A stretch of DNA of 18,958 bases from Helicobacteraceae bacterium (lineage in GTDB: Bacteria; Campylobacterota; Campylobacteria; Campylobacterales; Helicobacteraceae): NCBI GenBank assembly GCA_029258405.1, contig JARHYY010000049.1:1-18958 (forward strand), written 5' to 3'. The notes beneath the pieces were generated by a model that worked only from the letters and a program-made list of their open reading frames with translations, made no database searches and was not told the DNA's origin. This document shows positions 6,918-15,272 of this stretch, piece by piece; within the stretch, counting starts at the first letter, position 1, and the number at the start of each line of letters is the position of its first letter. A program made the position numbers and the translations under genes.

Positions 6918-7886
6918 ATGGGTTTATTAAGAGGTCTTTTTGCCGTTGCAATTGCTGGTGTTCATATTGATCATAGGCATTGTCGTGTTCATCTTAAAAT
7001 TATAAAAGGCGGAAATACCTTAGTTGATGAGATTAAAACATTTCAAACCGCACCAAATGCCCTTCCAATTGAAGCTGCCATTTATCTCAATAGAATCAAA
7101 AGAAAACATCCCTTTACTTATGTAGCTACTATAAGTCATTCTCTTTATCAGGGCGTACTCAATGCTTCAAGCGATAAGGAATGCAAGCAGCAAGGGGTTA
7201 ACCCTGCCGATGTTAAACGAATTATCATTGGTAAAAAATGGACAGCCTTTATAGACAAAACTGCTATTATGTTTGAACGGGAAAATTTCATTAAAGCACC
7301 TTCTTTAGATTTTTTATATTCACCATTCCTCTTGCTCTATCAAATGATACGCAATCGACTCGATTCTTCACAAAAGCTTTATGTGTTACAGCAAAATTCT
7401 GATGTAGCTATGCTTATCATGGATAATAGGCAACTTTATCTTGGCTCTATTCAATCGCTAGATGTAGATAATCAAGTAGCAGAAAATATTCAAGAAGAAG
7501 GCAAAGAAACAGATGCGAGCAATGAAAACCTTGAGGAATTTGGACAATTAGACGATTTAGACAATATGACTCCTAGAGATAAAGAAGGCTTTCAAGATGT
7601 GGAAGAGAGTTTTGATTCAATAGAATCTCAAAAAAATCTATTATCTGATTTTTCTCGTATTGTAGCTGTTGTTAATATTATTAAAGAAACATTGAATAAA
7701 TTTTATAGCAGTACATATTATGATAGTGATTTTGTAAGTGAGATTGTTATTGTTGATGGAGTAGGGACAAGCAAGAAAGCAATTGAATATATGCAAACTA
7801 ATCTCATGATAGATACTGATGTAATCCCCATAGATATATGTCAGCTCATTACAGAAATTGCTCAACGAGATTTGAGAGAGGTATAG
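6918..7886 (+). CDS. PilM/GspL-like actin-fold protein
   Basis: The 322-residue protein has no membrane segment. Its pattern suggests a degenerate actin-like ATPase fold as in PilM or the cytoplasmic part of GspL: an N-terminal strand pair (residues 8-40), the strand pair VAMLIMDNRQLYLGSIQSL (163-181) that matches the 'variable sign / own output' strands of PilM, and a late strand-turn-helix IVIVDGVGTSKKAIEYM (276-292) in the place of the second phosphate-binding motif. Residues 186-238 are a strongly acidic insertion, probably disordered. I do not recognise it by direct similarity. The call rests on fold pattern and on the two genes that follow, which have PilN- and PilO-like layouts in the canonical order. 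The expected role is a cytoplasmic platform on the inner membrane. Confidence 0.72.
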   Translation: MGLLRGLFAVAIAGVHIDHRHCRVHLKIIKGGNTLVDEIKTFQTAPNALPIEAAIYLNRIKRKHPFTYVATISHSLYQGVLNASSDKECKQQGVNPADVKRIIIGKKWTAFIDKTAIMFERENFIKAPSLDFLYSPFLLLYQMIRNRLDSSQKLYVLQQNSDVAMLIMDNRQLYLGSIQSLDVDNQVAENIQEEGKETDASNENLEEFGQLDDLDNMTPRDKEGFQDVEESFDSIESQKNLLSDFSRIVAVVNIIKETLNKFYSSTYYDSDFVSEIVIVDGVGTSKKAIEYMQTNLMIDTDVIPIDICQLITEIAQRDLREV

Positions 7887-7888
7887 TT

Positions 7889-8413
7889 ATGTATAGTTTT
7901 ATACGACCAGAAAAAAAAAGTATTATTAGCAAGCTTACAAAAATCTGGGTTTTTTATTTTATTCTATCGATAATTCTTGTTGCTCTATATTTAGGAGCAG
8001 TAGAATCACAAAAGCTCTACATGAGCATACAAACAGAGGAAAATTTGGCAAGAAAAAAAGATTATCAAAATAAAATTGCTCAGCTTGAAGCTGAATTTGT
8101 TACATCTCGTTCTGATGTTAATTTTACACAGCAAGTCCAATCCCAGAGCGATAGGATAAGCAAGAGCATTGCTAATTTATTTGATCTCACGCCAGATCAA
8201 ATTACCTTGCATAGTGTTGAAATGAAAAAAGATATGCTAACTCTAAAGGGCGTTACCCCTTCAAAAGAAATTTATAATTTTCTTTTAGAAGCACCTTTGC
8301 GTTCTATCTTTAATGAAAGTCGAGTAGATTTCTTTCCTTTGGCTAATGGTTGGTATAATTTTGTTTCTGTTAGTCGTTTGCATGACTTTAATACAACACA
8401 GGAGAAAAAATAA
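7889..8413 (+). CDS. PilN-like bitopic inner-membrane protein
   Basis: The 174-residue protein has a short basic cytoplasmic tail (about 18 residues), one membrane helix (about 19-38, WVFYFILSIILVALYLGAV), a periplasmic coiled coil (about 42-75), and a C-terminal alpha/beta domain with the strand pattern ITLHSVEMKKDMLTLKGV that is typical of PilN. I chose ATG 7889 over the in-frame ATG at 7838 because AGAGAGG at 7875-7881 lies at proper distance and the shorter form begins with the cytoplasmic tail normal for PilN; the longer form would overlap the previous gene by about 50 bases. An A9 run at 7911-7919 (codons 8-10) is a possible slippage site. The stop shares one base with the next start. 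Confidence 0.75.
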   Translation: MYSFIRPEKKSIISKLTKIWVFYFILSIILVALYLGAVESQKLYMSIQTEENLARKKDYQNKIAQLEAEFVTSRSDVNFTQQVQSQSDRISKSIANLFDLTPDQITLHSVEMKKDMLTLKGVTPSKEIYNFLLEAPLRSIFNESRVDFFPLANGWYNFVSVSRLHDFNTTQEKK

Positions 8414-8985
8414 TGTGGTCATTTAAGCAAATTGATTGGGTTACAAATACTGTGTGGCTTCTTTTTTATGCTGTATCATTACTTTTGTTTTTAGCCTTTT
8501 TTTGGAAGGATTATATTAATGATTTTCGTAGCCAAAATGCTACATACAGAAGAGAAGAGATTTTAGTAAGTGAAACACATAAGCAATATATATCACTACT
8601 TACACAAAAAAATAATTATGAAAAAGATCATTCTTTAGTTCTTCAAAAAATCAGCAACCCCATTTCAAGCAGTAATTTACAAGCTATTTTTTCAGGAAGC
8701 CCTAATATTAAAGCTTTAGAGAATAAACATCCAGCAACTCAAGGGATTCAAGAATCGTTATTTCAAGTTTCGGGCGTCGTTAAAAATACGCAAGAGCTTA
8801 AAAAAATTCTTCATACCATACAAAATGGTCCTTATGCAATGGAAATTGATTTTCCTATAGAATTTAAAAAAACAAAAAAAGGCTTACAATATCTCATTGG
8901 AATAAAAGCTTTTTCTAAAATTGACTCTGCTTATGACTCTTTTATACCTCAAGAAGCATTACCAGATTCGATACAGCAAAAGTAG
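8413..8985 (+). CDS. PilO-like bitopic inner-membrane protein
   Basis: The 190-residue protein has the PilO plan: a short N-terminal tail, one membrane helix (about residues 13-31), a periplasmic coiled coil (about 35-75) and a small alpha/beta domain (about 95-170) with FQVSGVVKNTQELKKILHTI, resembling the ferredoxin-like domain of PilO/GspM. AGGAG at 8402-8406 precedes the ATG, which overlaps the upstream stop (TAATG). PilN and PilO normally form heterodimers in the periplasm and bind PilM through the PilN tail. The next gene starts five bases after the stop, so this protein is almost certainly made with the dynamin-like pair. Confidence 0.75.
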   Translation: MWSFKQIDWVTNTVWLLFYAVSLLLFLAFFWKDYINDFRSQNATYRREEILVSETHKQYISLLTQKNNYEKDHSLVLQKISNPISSSNLQAIFSGSPNIKALENKHPATQGIQESLFQVSGVVKNTQELKKILHTIQNGPYAMEIDFPIEFKKTKKGLQYLIGIKAFSKIDSAYDSFIPQEALPDSIQQK

Positions 8986-8990
8986 TCATC

Positions 8991-11369
8991 ATGGATCATC
9001 AAAACAAAGAAGCATATCAAATTATTAGTAATTTTTTTTCTCTTATCTATTCGCAAAATAGCACCCCTATTATTAATGAAGAAAATATAAAAAATATATC
9101 TCAAGAGGGTTTGGATTTTTATGCTATTATTTTAGCATGCAACAGAAGGAATTTTGAAATTTATAAAAATATTCCCCTTATACAACAAAAATGCAATAAT
9201 CTCTATAACACGCTCCCTAGCCTTGATATTATTCAAAAAATGCAATATGCTATTTTGAAATTTATTATTCAGCAGCATTCTTGGAAAATTATTGAAGAAA
9301 TTATTTATAGACTCACAACATTAAGAGCAGCAAATATTATAGAATATGAAGAAGAGCAAAGAATACGTGCCATTGTTCGCCAAATTCGTTTTCAAGATAG
9401 AATCTCATCTGCTCAATCTCCTAAAAAGAGAGTGCAAGAAAATTATTTTCAAGAAAATATCATTGGCATTACTCAATTTATAAACAAGCACAGTAAGATT
9501 TTTGAAGCGTATTCATTACAAGAGGATATTCATAAAATTATCCATTCGTTGCAAGAGCAAAAGTTTTGTATTGGTGTTACAGGAGTTATAAGTTCAGGGA
9601 AAAGCACACTTTTAAATGCATTGATTGGAAAGGAAATTTTGGGTACATCAGTAATACCAGAAACAGCTAATCTTACTGTACTAAAATATGCTCAAGAGGA
9701 AAAAGCAATTATTCATTTTTGGTCAGAAGATGAATGGATAAATATTAAAAAAGTGGCAGAATTTCAAAGCGGAGTTGCTGATTTTATACAGCAAACTCAT
9801 GAAAAATTTGGAGATTCCTTAGCACAATATATCACTAAGGAATCCAAAAGCATAGAGATTGATGTGGCTCAACTCACAAATTATACTTCAGCAGAAAAAT
9901 CAGGAAAATTATGTAATTTGGTTAAAAATGTTGATTTATATTGTAATCTCGAATTTCTTAAAGATGGTGTAGAGCTTGTTGATACACCCGGACTTGATGA
10001 CCCCCTTACCCAAAGGGAAGAAATTACAAAAAATTTTCTTCTCCATTGTGATGTCATTATTCATCTCATGAATGCTGCACAAAGTGCAACAAAAAAAGAT
10101 ATAGATTTTATTATTGATATACTCATAAATAAAAATATTTCAAGTATCCTTATTGTGCTTACCCATGCAGATACTTTGAGCAAGCAAGAGCTACAAAATG
10201 TTATAGAATATACACAAAACAGCTTTAAAAATAAACTCCATGAACTTCAAAGCCCGCAACAACAAGCTTTAGAATCAATTATTCAATCTATCGAGTTCAT
10301 TCCAACAGCTGGTTTTATGGCACTTTTGCACAAAACAAATAGATCTCAAGAAGCATTAGATAAAGGCTATAAGCTTGAAGACACAGGCATTCTCGAGATA
10401 GAGGCATATTTACAAAAAATGCTTTTTGGAGAAAATTCTCAAAAAACTAAGTTGATATTATGCAATATATGCAGAAATCTTTTAAAAATATTCCATAATA
10501 TTTTATCACGAATCCACCATCAACAGCAGTTGTTTGCAAAAAATCAAGAGGAATTGCATAATAAATTAGAAGAAAACAAGAAAAACCAAGATGATAATCA
10601 GCAGATGATTTATAATATCAAGCAGCATGTTGCAGAGGCTTCTTCTCTTTTTAAAGAACAAAAAGAGACTTTAGAAAAAGGTATAATATATAAAATATTA
10701 GAATATAAGGAAATTACAAAAAATCGTATTCTCGCTCTTTTTGAATATAGCTATAACCAAAACAATAAACCATCAATACAATCAATAGAACAAACTATAA
10801 ATATAGGTATTCAAGATGGCATTACAGAAGCAAAAAGAGATTTTTGTTATAAATTTGAACGGTTATTGTATTTTTATTTAGAAGAGATTAAAGATTTTTT
10901 TTATCGACTTCAAAATATTGATTCTGACTTCATTGAACAAAGCCTTATGCAACATAAACAAGAAATATCACAATGGCTTTCTCAAACCCCTTTTATAGAC
11001 CAAAGCTCTTTTTTGCAACAATCCATAATAGAAAGCAATCAAAAACATTCAAAACCATCATTTTCTGCTTTCAAAGAAGATATTAATAAGCTCTTTGATG
11101 TTGCTTTTGATGTTTTTGTTGAGCGAGCACATACATGGATCAAGCAAACAGAAATATATATCTTAAAAACAAACAACGATGTTTTAGAAAATTTTTATAA
11201 TCAAAGCCAAAATTCTTTAGAGATCGAAAGAAACGCATTACTTGATGTTCTTAGAGAGAAAGAGCAACATTCTCTTGATGAGCATGAAAAAAAGTTGATT
11301 TATTATGAGGAAAAGATACTAGAGGGTGAATCATATATTGAAAAAATATTAAAAGAGATTACAGTATGA
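8991..11369 (+). CDS. Dynamin-like GTPase, large subunit of a pair
   Basis: The 792-residue protein has an N-terminal helical extension of about 190 residues, then a dynamin-type GTPase domain: P-loop GVISSGKST (198-206), a switch-I Thr in ETANLT (224-229), DTPGLDD (331-337), and THAD (391-394) at the G4 position, which lacks the usual Lys. From about residue 490 it is long amphipathic helices and coiled coil, as expected for the neck and trunk of a bacterial dynamin. No clear membrane-spanning helix is visible. The closest known arrangement is the DLP1/DLP2 pair of C. jejuni (Cj0411/Cj0412), in which two different dynamins form a hetero-oligomer that tethers membranes. Its stop overlaps the next start (ATGA), supporting equal production of the two. 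There is no strong ribosome binding site at 8991; it probably depends on coupling to the PilO-like gene. Confidence 0.93.
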   Translation: MDHQNKEAYQIISNFFSLIYSQNSTPIINEENIKNISQEGLDFYAIILACNRRNFEIYKNIPLIQQKCNNLYNTLPSLDIIQKMQYAILKFIIQQHSWKIIEEIIYRLTTLRAANIIEYEEEQRIRAIVRQIRFQDRISSAQSPKKRVQENYFQENIIGITQFINKHSKIFEAYSLQEDIHKIIHSLQEQKFCIGVTGVISSGKSTLLNALIGKEILGTSVIPETANLTVLKYAQEEKAIIHFWSEDEWINIKKVAEFQSGVADFIQQTHEKFGDSLAQYITKESKSIEIDVAQLTNYTSAEKSGKLCNLVKNVDLYCNLEFLKDGVELVDTPGLDDPLTQREEITKNFLLHCDVIIHLMNAAQSATKKDIDFIIDILINKNISSILIVLTHADTLSKQELQNVIEYTQNSFKNKLHELQSPQQQALESIIQSIEFIPTAGFMALLHKTNRSQEALDKGYKLEDTGILEIEAYLQKMLFGENSQKTKLILCNICRNLLKIFHNILSRIHHQQQLFAKNQEELHNKLEENKKNQDDNQQMIYNIKQHVAEASSLFKEQKETLEKGIIYKILEYKEITKNRILALFEYSYNQNNKPSIQSIEQTINIGIQDGITEAKRDFCYKFERLLYFYLEEIKDFFYRLQNIDSDFIEQSLMQHKQEISQWLSQTPFIDQSSFLQQSIIESNQKHSKPSFSAFKEDINKLFDVAFDVFVERAHTWIKQTEIYILKTNNDVLENFYNQSQNSLEIERNALLDVLREKEQHSLDEHEKKLIYYEEKILEGESYIEKILKEITV

Positions 11370-13384
11370 CATTATTACAGCAATTCATAGCACAATTCCA
11401 TGAGGAAACTAATAACAAAAAACAGCACAAGCAAGAGGAATCACATTCAACATTAGATATATGTATCCAAGCTCTTTTAGATGAGAAGTTTCTCCCATCT
11501 GAATACCTTAAAAAAGCTTTGATAAAACTCAAAAAGCGTCTTACATCCCCTATTAATATTGCCGTTGTTGGACAGTTTTCATCAGGAAAATCCACTTTTC
11601 TTAATGCTATTTTATCTCGTTCTCTCTTGCCTACAGGCATTACACCTATTACTTCTAAAGTATGTAAAATTGAATATGGCGATCAATTCATGCTTGATGT
11701 ATTATATAAAAATGGCAATAGAGAAACGCGCCTTGCTCAAGATATAGCTTATCTTGAAAACAATGGAGAAGATATTCAGCAGTTTGTGCTTAAAGCACCT
11801 GTCGCTCTTTTAAAAGAAGTAAATTTTTTAGACACACCCGGCTTTAATTCACAACGAGAAAGCGATACAGAAACAACTCAAAAAATCCTTAGTGATGTTG
11901 ATGGTATAATTTGGCTCACTCTGATTGATAATGCAGGCAAACAAAGTGAATTAGAAATTTTAGAAAAATTTATGCATAACTATGCTGCAAAAAGTCTTTG
12001 TGTGCTCAATCAAAAGGACCGACTTGCTAACGAAAAAGAAGTACTTACTGCATGTGAATATGTCAAAAATCGTTTTGCAGATTTTTTTGCTGATGTCATA
12101 CCTGTTTCTTCACTAGCTGCTCTGCATTCTAAAAATTTTGATAAAACTCATATTGTCGCACAATCATTAACAAACCTTACTCAACAAATAGCTTGCCTTA
12201 ACCATGAACATTATACACCAGATCAATTATATAATCTCATTGAAGAGCATAACAAAGAAATTACACAATTTAAAGAGCCACAGGAATCACAAGCACTGTA
12301 TGAGGAATCAAATTTTCAAAAAGTTCTTGATTTTATCAATACTTCTATACGCCCCCAATCAAACAAAACAAAAGAATTTAAAATCAAGCAAGAATATCAA
12401 CATATAACCAATATTCTTATCGAGCAATATCGTTTTGTAGAAAATATTATGTTAGAACTCAATGCAATTATTGAATGGTATAATGATGAATATAAAGAGC
12501 TTTTAAAATCTATTAAAACTCGTCATAAGCAAGAGCTGCATGCACTCGCCCAAGAATTTCGCTATCACATTGAAAGCATTGTAGAAATTATATTTAATAA
12601 CATCCACAAAGAGCAACAAAAATTTTTTACACAAAAAAAAGCGATTATAGGTGAAAAGATTATTATGCACAGTTTAGAGGTTGGACAATTAAACCACGAT
12701 AGAATTCAAGAGCAACTTTTTTTGGGAGATTCAAAAAATATAAAATTTTTTAAAAATTTTCAAATTAAAATCAGAAAAGCTTCTGCCCATATTATACAAT
12801 CCCTTACTCGGATTCATAATGAATTTTGCACAAAAATACATTCTTGGCAGGAAGGTTGTGAATTTATACAAAAACATCATACCCTTATGTCAGATACAAT
12901 TCTTATAAATCTTAAGCATTATGCCCTTAAATCATATGAAGAAATCACAGAATCTCTTGCGTATATTAAGGCTGATATGGAAAATTTTATCCATAGTGAA
13001 TTAGATGCTTTTAATATCCTTTTAAATGGTGTTCATATTAAGCTTATAGAATTTGCTCTATTATCTCTTGTGCAAAGAATGAATCATTCTGCTTATTTGC
13101 ATCTTGAATCTCCAAAAAATTTTAAAATTTTCATTCCTTCCTTTGATGAGATTAAAACAATTATAGAAGAATCTTTTGCACTCTCAAGCTTTATATCTAA
13201 AATCGAAGGCGAAGAAACAACAGCTGATAAGCTTTATCAAAAAATGTTTATTGCTCATGAACAGTGGCTTAAAGAAAAAACAGAGCGATTGACTGAAAGG
13301 CTTGGGCAACTACAAGCATATCAACAAGAGATACAAATATGCAACAAAAAGTTTTCATCATCAATATTATTTGACGACTTATAA
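11366..13384 (+). CDS. Dynamin-like GTPase, small subunit of a pair
   Basis: The 672-residue protein has a complete dynamin-type GTPase domain close to the N terminus: P-loop GQFSSGKST (69-77), the switch-I region LPTGITPITS around residue 90, DTPGFNS (156-162) and a canonical NQKD (215-218). The remainder (about 290-672) is helical; a hydrophobic stretch around residues 548-572 (LLNGVHIKLIEFALLSLV) could be the membrane-binding paddle. In C. jejuni the smaller partner (DLP2) forms the core of the hetero-oligomer; a similar role is inferred here. The ATG overlaps the stop of the larger dynamin gene by four bases. The gene ends the unit; a new promoter for tpiA follows within 20 bases. Confidence 0.94.
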   Translation: MTLLQQFIAQFHEETNNKKQHKQEESHSTLDICIQALLDEKFLPSEYLKKALIKLKKRLTSPINIAVVGQFSSGKSTFLNAILSRSLLPTGITPITSKVCKIEYGDQFMLDVLYKNGNRETRLAQDIAYLENNGEDIQQFVLKAPVALLKEVNFLDTPGFNSQRESDTETTQKILSDVDGIIWLTLIDNAGKQSELEILEKFMHNYAAKSLCVLNQKDRLANEKEVLTACEYVKNRFADFFADVIPVSSLAALHSKNFDKTHIVAQSLTNLTQQIACLNHEHYTPDQLYNLIEEHNKEITQFKEPQESQALYEESNFQKVLDFINTSIRPQSNKTKEFKIKQEYQHITNILIEQYRFVENIMLELNAIIEWYNDEYKELLKSIKTRHKQELHALAQEFRYHIESIVEIIFNNIHKEQQKFFTQKKAIIGEKIIMHSLEVGQLNHDRIQEQLFLGDSKNIKFFKNFQIKIRKASAHIIQSLTRIHNEFCTKIHSWQEGCEFIQKHHTLMSDTILINLKHYALKSYEEITESLAYIKADMENFIHSELDAFNILLNGVHIKLIEFALLSLVQRMNHSAYLHLESPKNFKIFIPSFDEIKTIIEESFALSSFISKIEGEETTADKLYQKMFIAHEQWLKEKTERLTERLGQLQAYQQEIQICNKKFSSSILFDDL

Positions 13385-13400
13385 AATATTTTTTATTTTT

Positions 13401-13409
13401 TGATATAAT
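13401..13409 (+). promoter_or_regulatory. Extended -10 promoter for tpiA
   Basis: TGATATAAT is a perfect -10 hexamer with the TG extension, 31 bases before the ATG at 13441. It indicates that the tpiA cluster is transcribed independently of the dynamin genes. Confidence 0.6.
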
Positions 13410-13440
13410 TGCTTATTATTTTAATTTAGTAAGGACATGT

Positions 13441-14193
13441 ATGATTATTGCTGCAAACTTTAAAATGAATCTTACTCCTAGAAAAATTCATGAATACTTG
13501 CATGTTCTTGAGCAAAAACAGGAATATTCTAGCTATGCACATATTAATATTATCCTTTTTCCTAATATGGCTTCATTGATGAGTGATGAGGTATTAAGAG
13601 GTTGTGCTTTATCATCGCTGACTTTGGGGGCACAAAATGCCTACCCTGCTTTTAATGGTGCTTTTACAGGAGAAATAGGAGCTGAGATATTAGAAGAGCT
13701 CAATATAAGTACATTAATGATTGGGCATAGCGAAAGAAGAGAAATATTTAATGAAACGCAAGAATTTTGTCAAAAAAAATTTGATTTTTATAAAAAATTA
13801 AATTTTAAAATTCTTTATTGCATAGGAGAACCTTTGCATATCCGCAAAAATGGACAACATGAGCTTAAAAATTATCTCAATATGCAGCTTTGCAACATTG
13901 ATGTGAGCTATAATAATCTCATTATAGCCTATGAGCCTATTTGGGCAATTGGTTCTGGAATTTCTGCTGAAGCTCATGTTATTGAAGAAACACATCAGCT
14001 CATTAAGGAAATTTTGCAAAACAATAATGCTAGCAATATTCCTTTATTATATGGAGGAAGTGTAAAGACAGATAATGTGAGAGAAATTTTAATGCTTGAT
14101 GGAGTTGATGGCGTACTTGTTGGTAGTGCTTCCTTGTCGCCTTATGAATTTAGTGCCATTTTGCAAGTAGCAGTAGAATTACAAAAAATATGA
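13441..14193 (+). CDS. tpiA: Triosephosphate isomerase
   Basis: This enzyme interconverts dihydroxyacetone phosphate and glyceraldehyde 3-phosphate in central carbon metabolism. The 250-residue protein carries the complete active site: Asn6 and Lys8 in ANFKMN, His96 in GHSERR, Glu165 in AYEPIWAIGSG, and the phosphate-binding YGGSVK (204-209) and GVLVGSASL. The sequence between residues 30 and 65 is loosely conserved, as I recall for Campylobacterota enzymes, which are shorter than the E. coli one. AAGGA precedes the ATG, and a strong promoter lies just upstream. The last codons overlap the start of the permease gene (ATGA). Confidence 0.97.
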   Translation: MIIAANFKMNLTPRKIHEYLHVLEQKQEYSSYAHINIILFPNMASLMSDEVLRGCALSSLTLGAQNAYPAFNGAFTGEIGAEILEELNISTLMIGHSERREIFNETQEFCQKKFDFYKKLNFKILYCIGEPLHIRKNGQHELKNYLNMQLCNIDVSYNNLIIAYEPIWAIGSGISAEAHVIEETHQLIKEILQNNNASNIPLLYGGSVKTDNVREILMLDGVDGVLVGSASLSPYEFSAILQVAVELQKI

Positions 14194-15272
14194 AGCCTAT
14201 ACATTTTTTTTGGATAACTTTTATTTTTAGCCTCTATTGGTTGCTCTATCTTTTTAGTTTTTTATTGATGGATATAATTATTGCATTGCTGATATGCGTT
14301 GCTACTATGAGCATTAAAGAAGGCATAGAGAAATATGTAAAATTTAATTTTTTAAGTTCTTTTTTGAGTGTTATTTTGTTGCTAACACTTTTTGTAGTAC
14401 CTCTTTTTTATGGTGTGAATATTTTTATAAAGTTTATATCTTCTCTTACACAAACAAATATTACTGAATTTTTAAGTGTGCTAAAAAATCAAATATATAT
14501 TCTTAAAGATTATCTTTCTACTATATACCCTATCAATGCCTATACAGAAGATATTATCCAATCTGTTGATGATTTTTTTAATGAAATTGATATTGCTTCA
14601 GTCGTGCAAACAAGCTTAGCTATGAGTACAACAATTGGTAAATGGAGTGCAACTTTTATTAAAGACACCGCCTTTATCTCTACATTTGTATTTATCTTTT
14701 ACTACTACGGTCGCTCTATGTACCGCTATACGATTAAATTGCTCCCCATTCCACAAAAAGAGAGTGAGGGCATTTGTGCCGAAGTTTCGGGTGTGCTTGG
14801 TGTTGTTGTATATTCTCTAATTGTTTCTGTTATTTTTCAAGGCACACTTTTTGGCGTGGCAGTCTATTTTTTTGACTATAATGCAGTACTGTTTGGTATC
14901 TTGTATGGTTTGGCATCTCTTGTGCCTGTTGTTGGAGGAACTTTGGTATGGATACCTGTTGTATCTTATGAAGTTTATTTGGGCAATTATAAGGTTGCTA
15001 TTTTTATCGCATTGTATTCCATGATTATTATAGCTACAATTGCTGATAATGTTATCAAACCTATTATTATAGGTTTTATCAACCGTATTGTTCTTAAAAG
15101 TAATATTAAAATAAACGAGCTAACAATATTCTTTGCCATTTTTGCAGGGTTGGTTACCTTTGGTTTTTGGGGCATGATTCTTGGACCTACTATTACCGCT
15201 TTGTTTATGGCTTTAGTGCGACTTTATGAAAATTATTTTCTCCCACAACAAAAGTTTGAAAATTCATGTTGA
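14190..15272 (+). CDS. AI-2E transporter family (PerM/TqsA-like) permease
   Basis: The 360-residue protein has about eight membrane segments in the pattern of the AI-2E/PerM family: two short pairs at the N terminus (5-45, 55-80), a soluble helical segment (about 85-165), then the conserved C-terminal membrane block with SLVPVVGGTLVWIPV (residues about 241-255), a DNVIKPIII motif and GFWGMILGPTITALFMA near the end. Family members are variously linked to autoinducer-2 export, Na+/H+ exchange and other transport; the substrate here cannot be called. The ATG lies inside the end of tpiA and its stop overlaps the next start by seven bases, so expression is coupled to both. Confidence 0.92.
   Translation: MKPIHFFWITFIFSLYWLLYLFSFLLMDIIIALLICVATMSIKEGIEKYVKFNFLSSFLSVILLLTLFVVPLFYGVNIFIKFISSLTQTNITEFLSVLKNQIYILKDYLSTIYPINAYTEDIIQSVDDFFNEIDIASVVQTSLAMSTTIGKWSATFIKDTAFISTFVFIFYYYGRSMYRYTIKLLPIPQKESEGICAEVSGVLGVVVYSLIVSVIFQGTLFGVAVYFFDYNAVLFGILYGLASLVPVVGGTLVWIPVVSYEVYLGNYKVAIFIALYSMIIIATIADNVIKPIIIGFINRIVLKSNIKINELTIFFAIFAGLVTFGFWGMILGPTITALFMALVRLYENYFLPQQKFENSC

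Noticed and set aside
7838..7888. Longer N terminus for the PilN-like protein from ATG 7838
   Set aside because: It overlaps the PilM-like gene by about 50 bases, and the ribosome binding site AGAGAGG fits the ATG at 7889, which gives the normal short cytoplasmic tail.
11359..11640. Minus-strand open frame opposite the small dynamin gene
   Set aside because: It is antisense to the conserved P-loop region, so it is open only because of the codon pattern of the real gene.
14635..15175. Overlapping frames of about 60-70 codons on both strands inside the AI-2E permease gene
   Set aside because: They are alternative frames of a clear membrane-protein gene, without ribosome binding sites or motifs.
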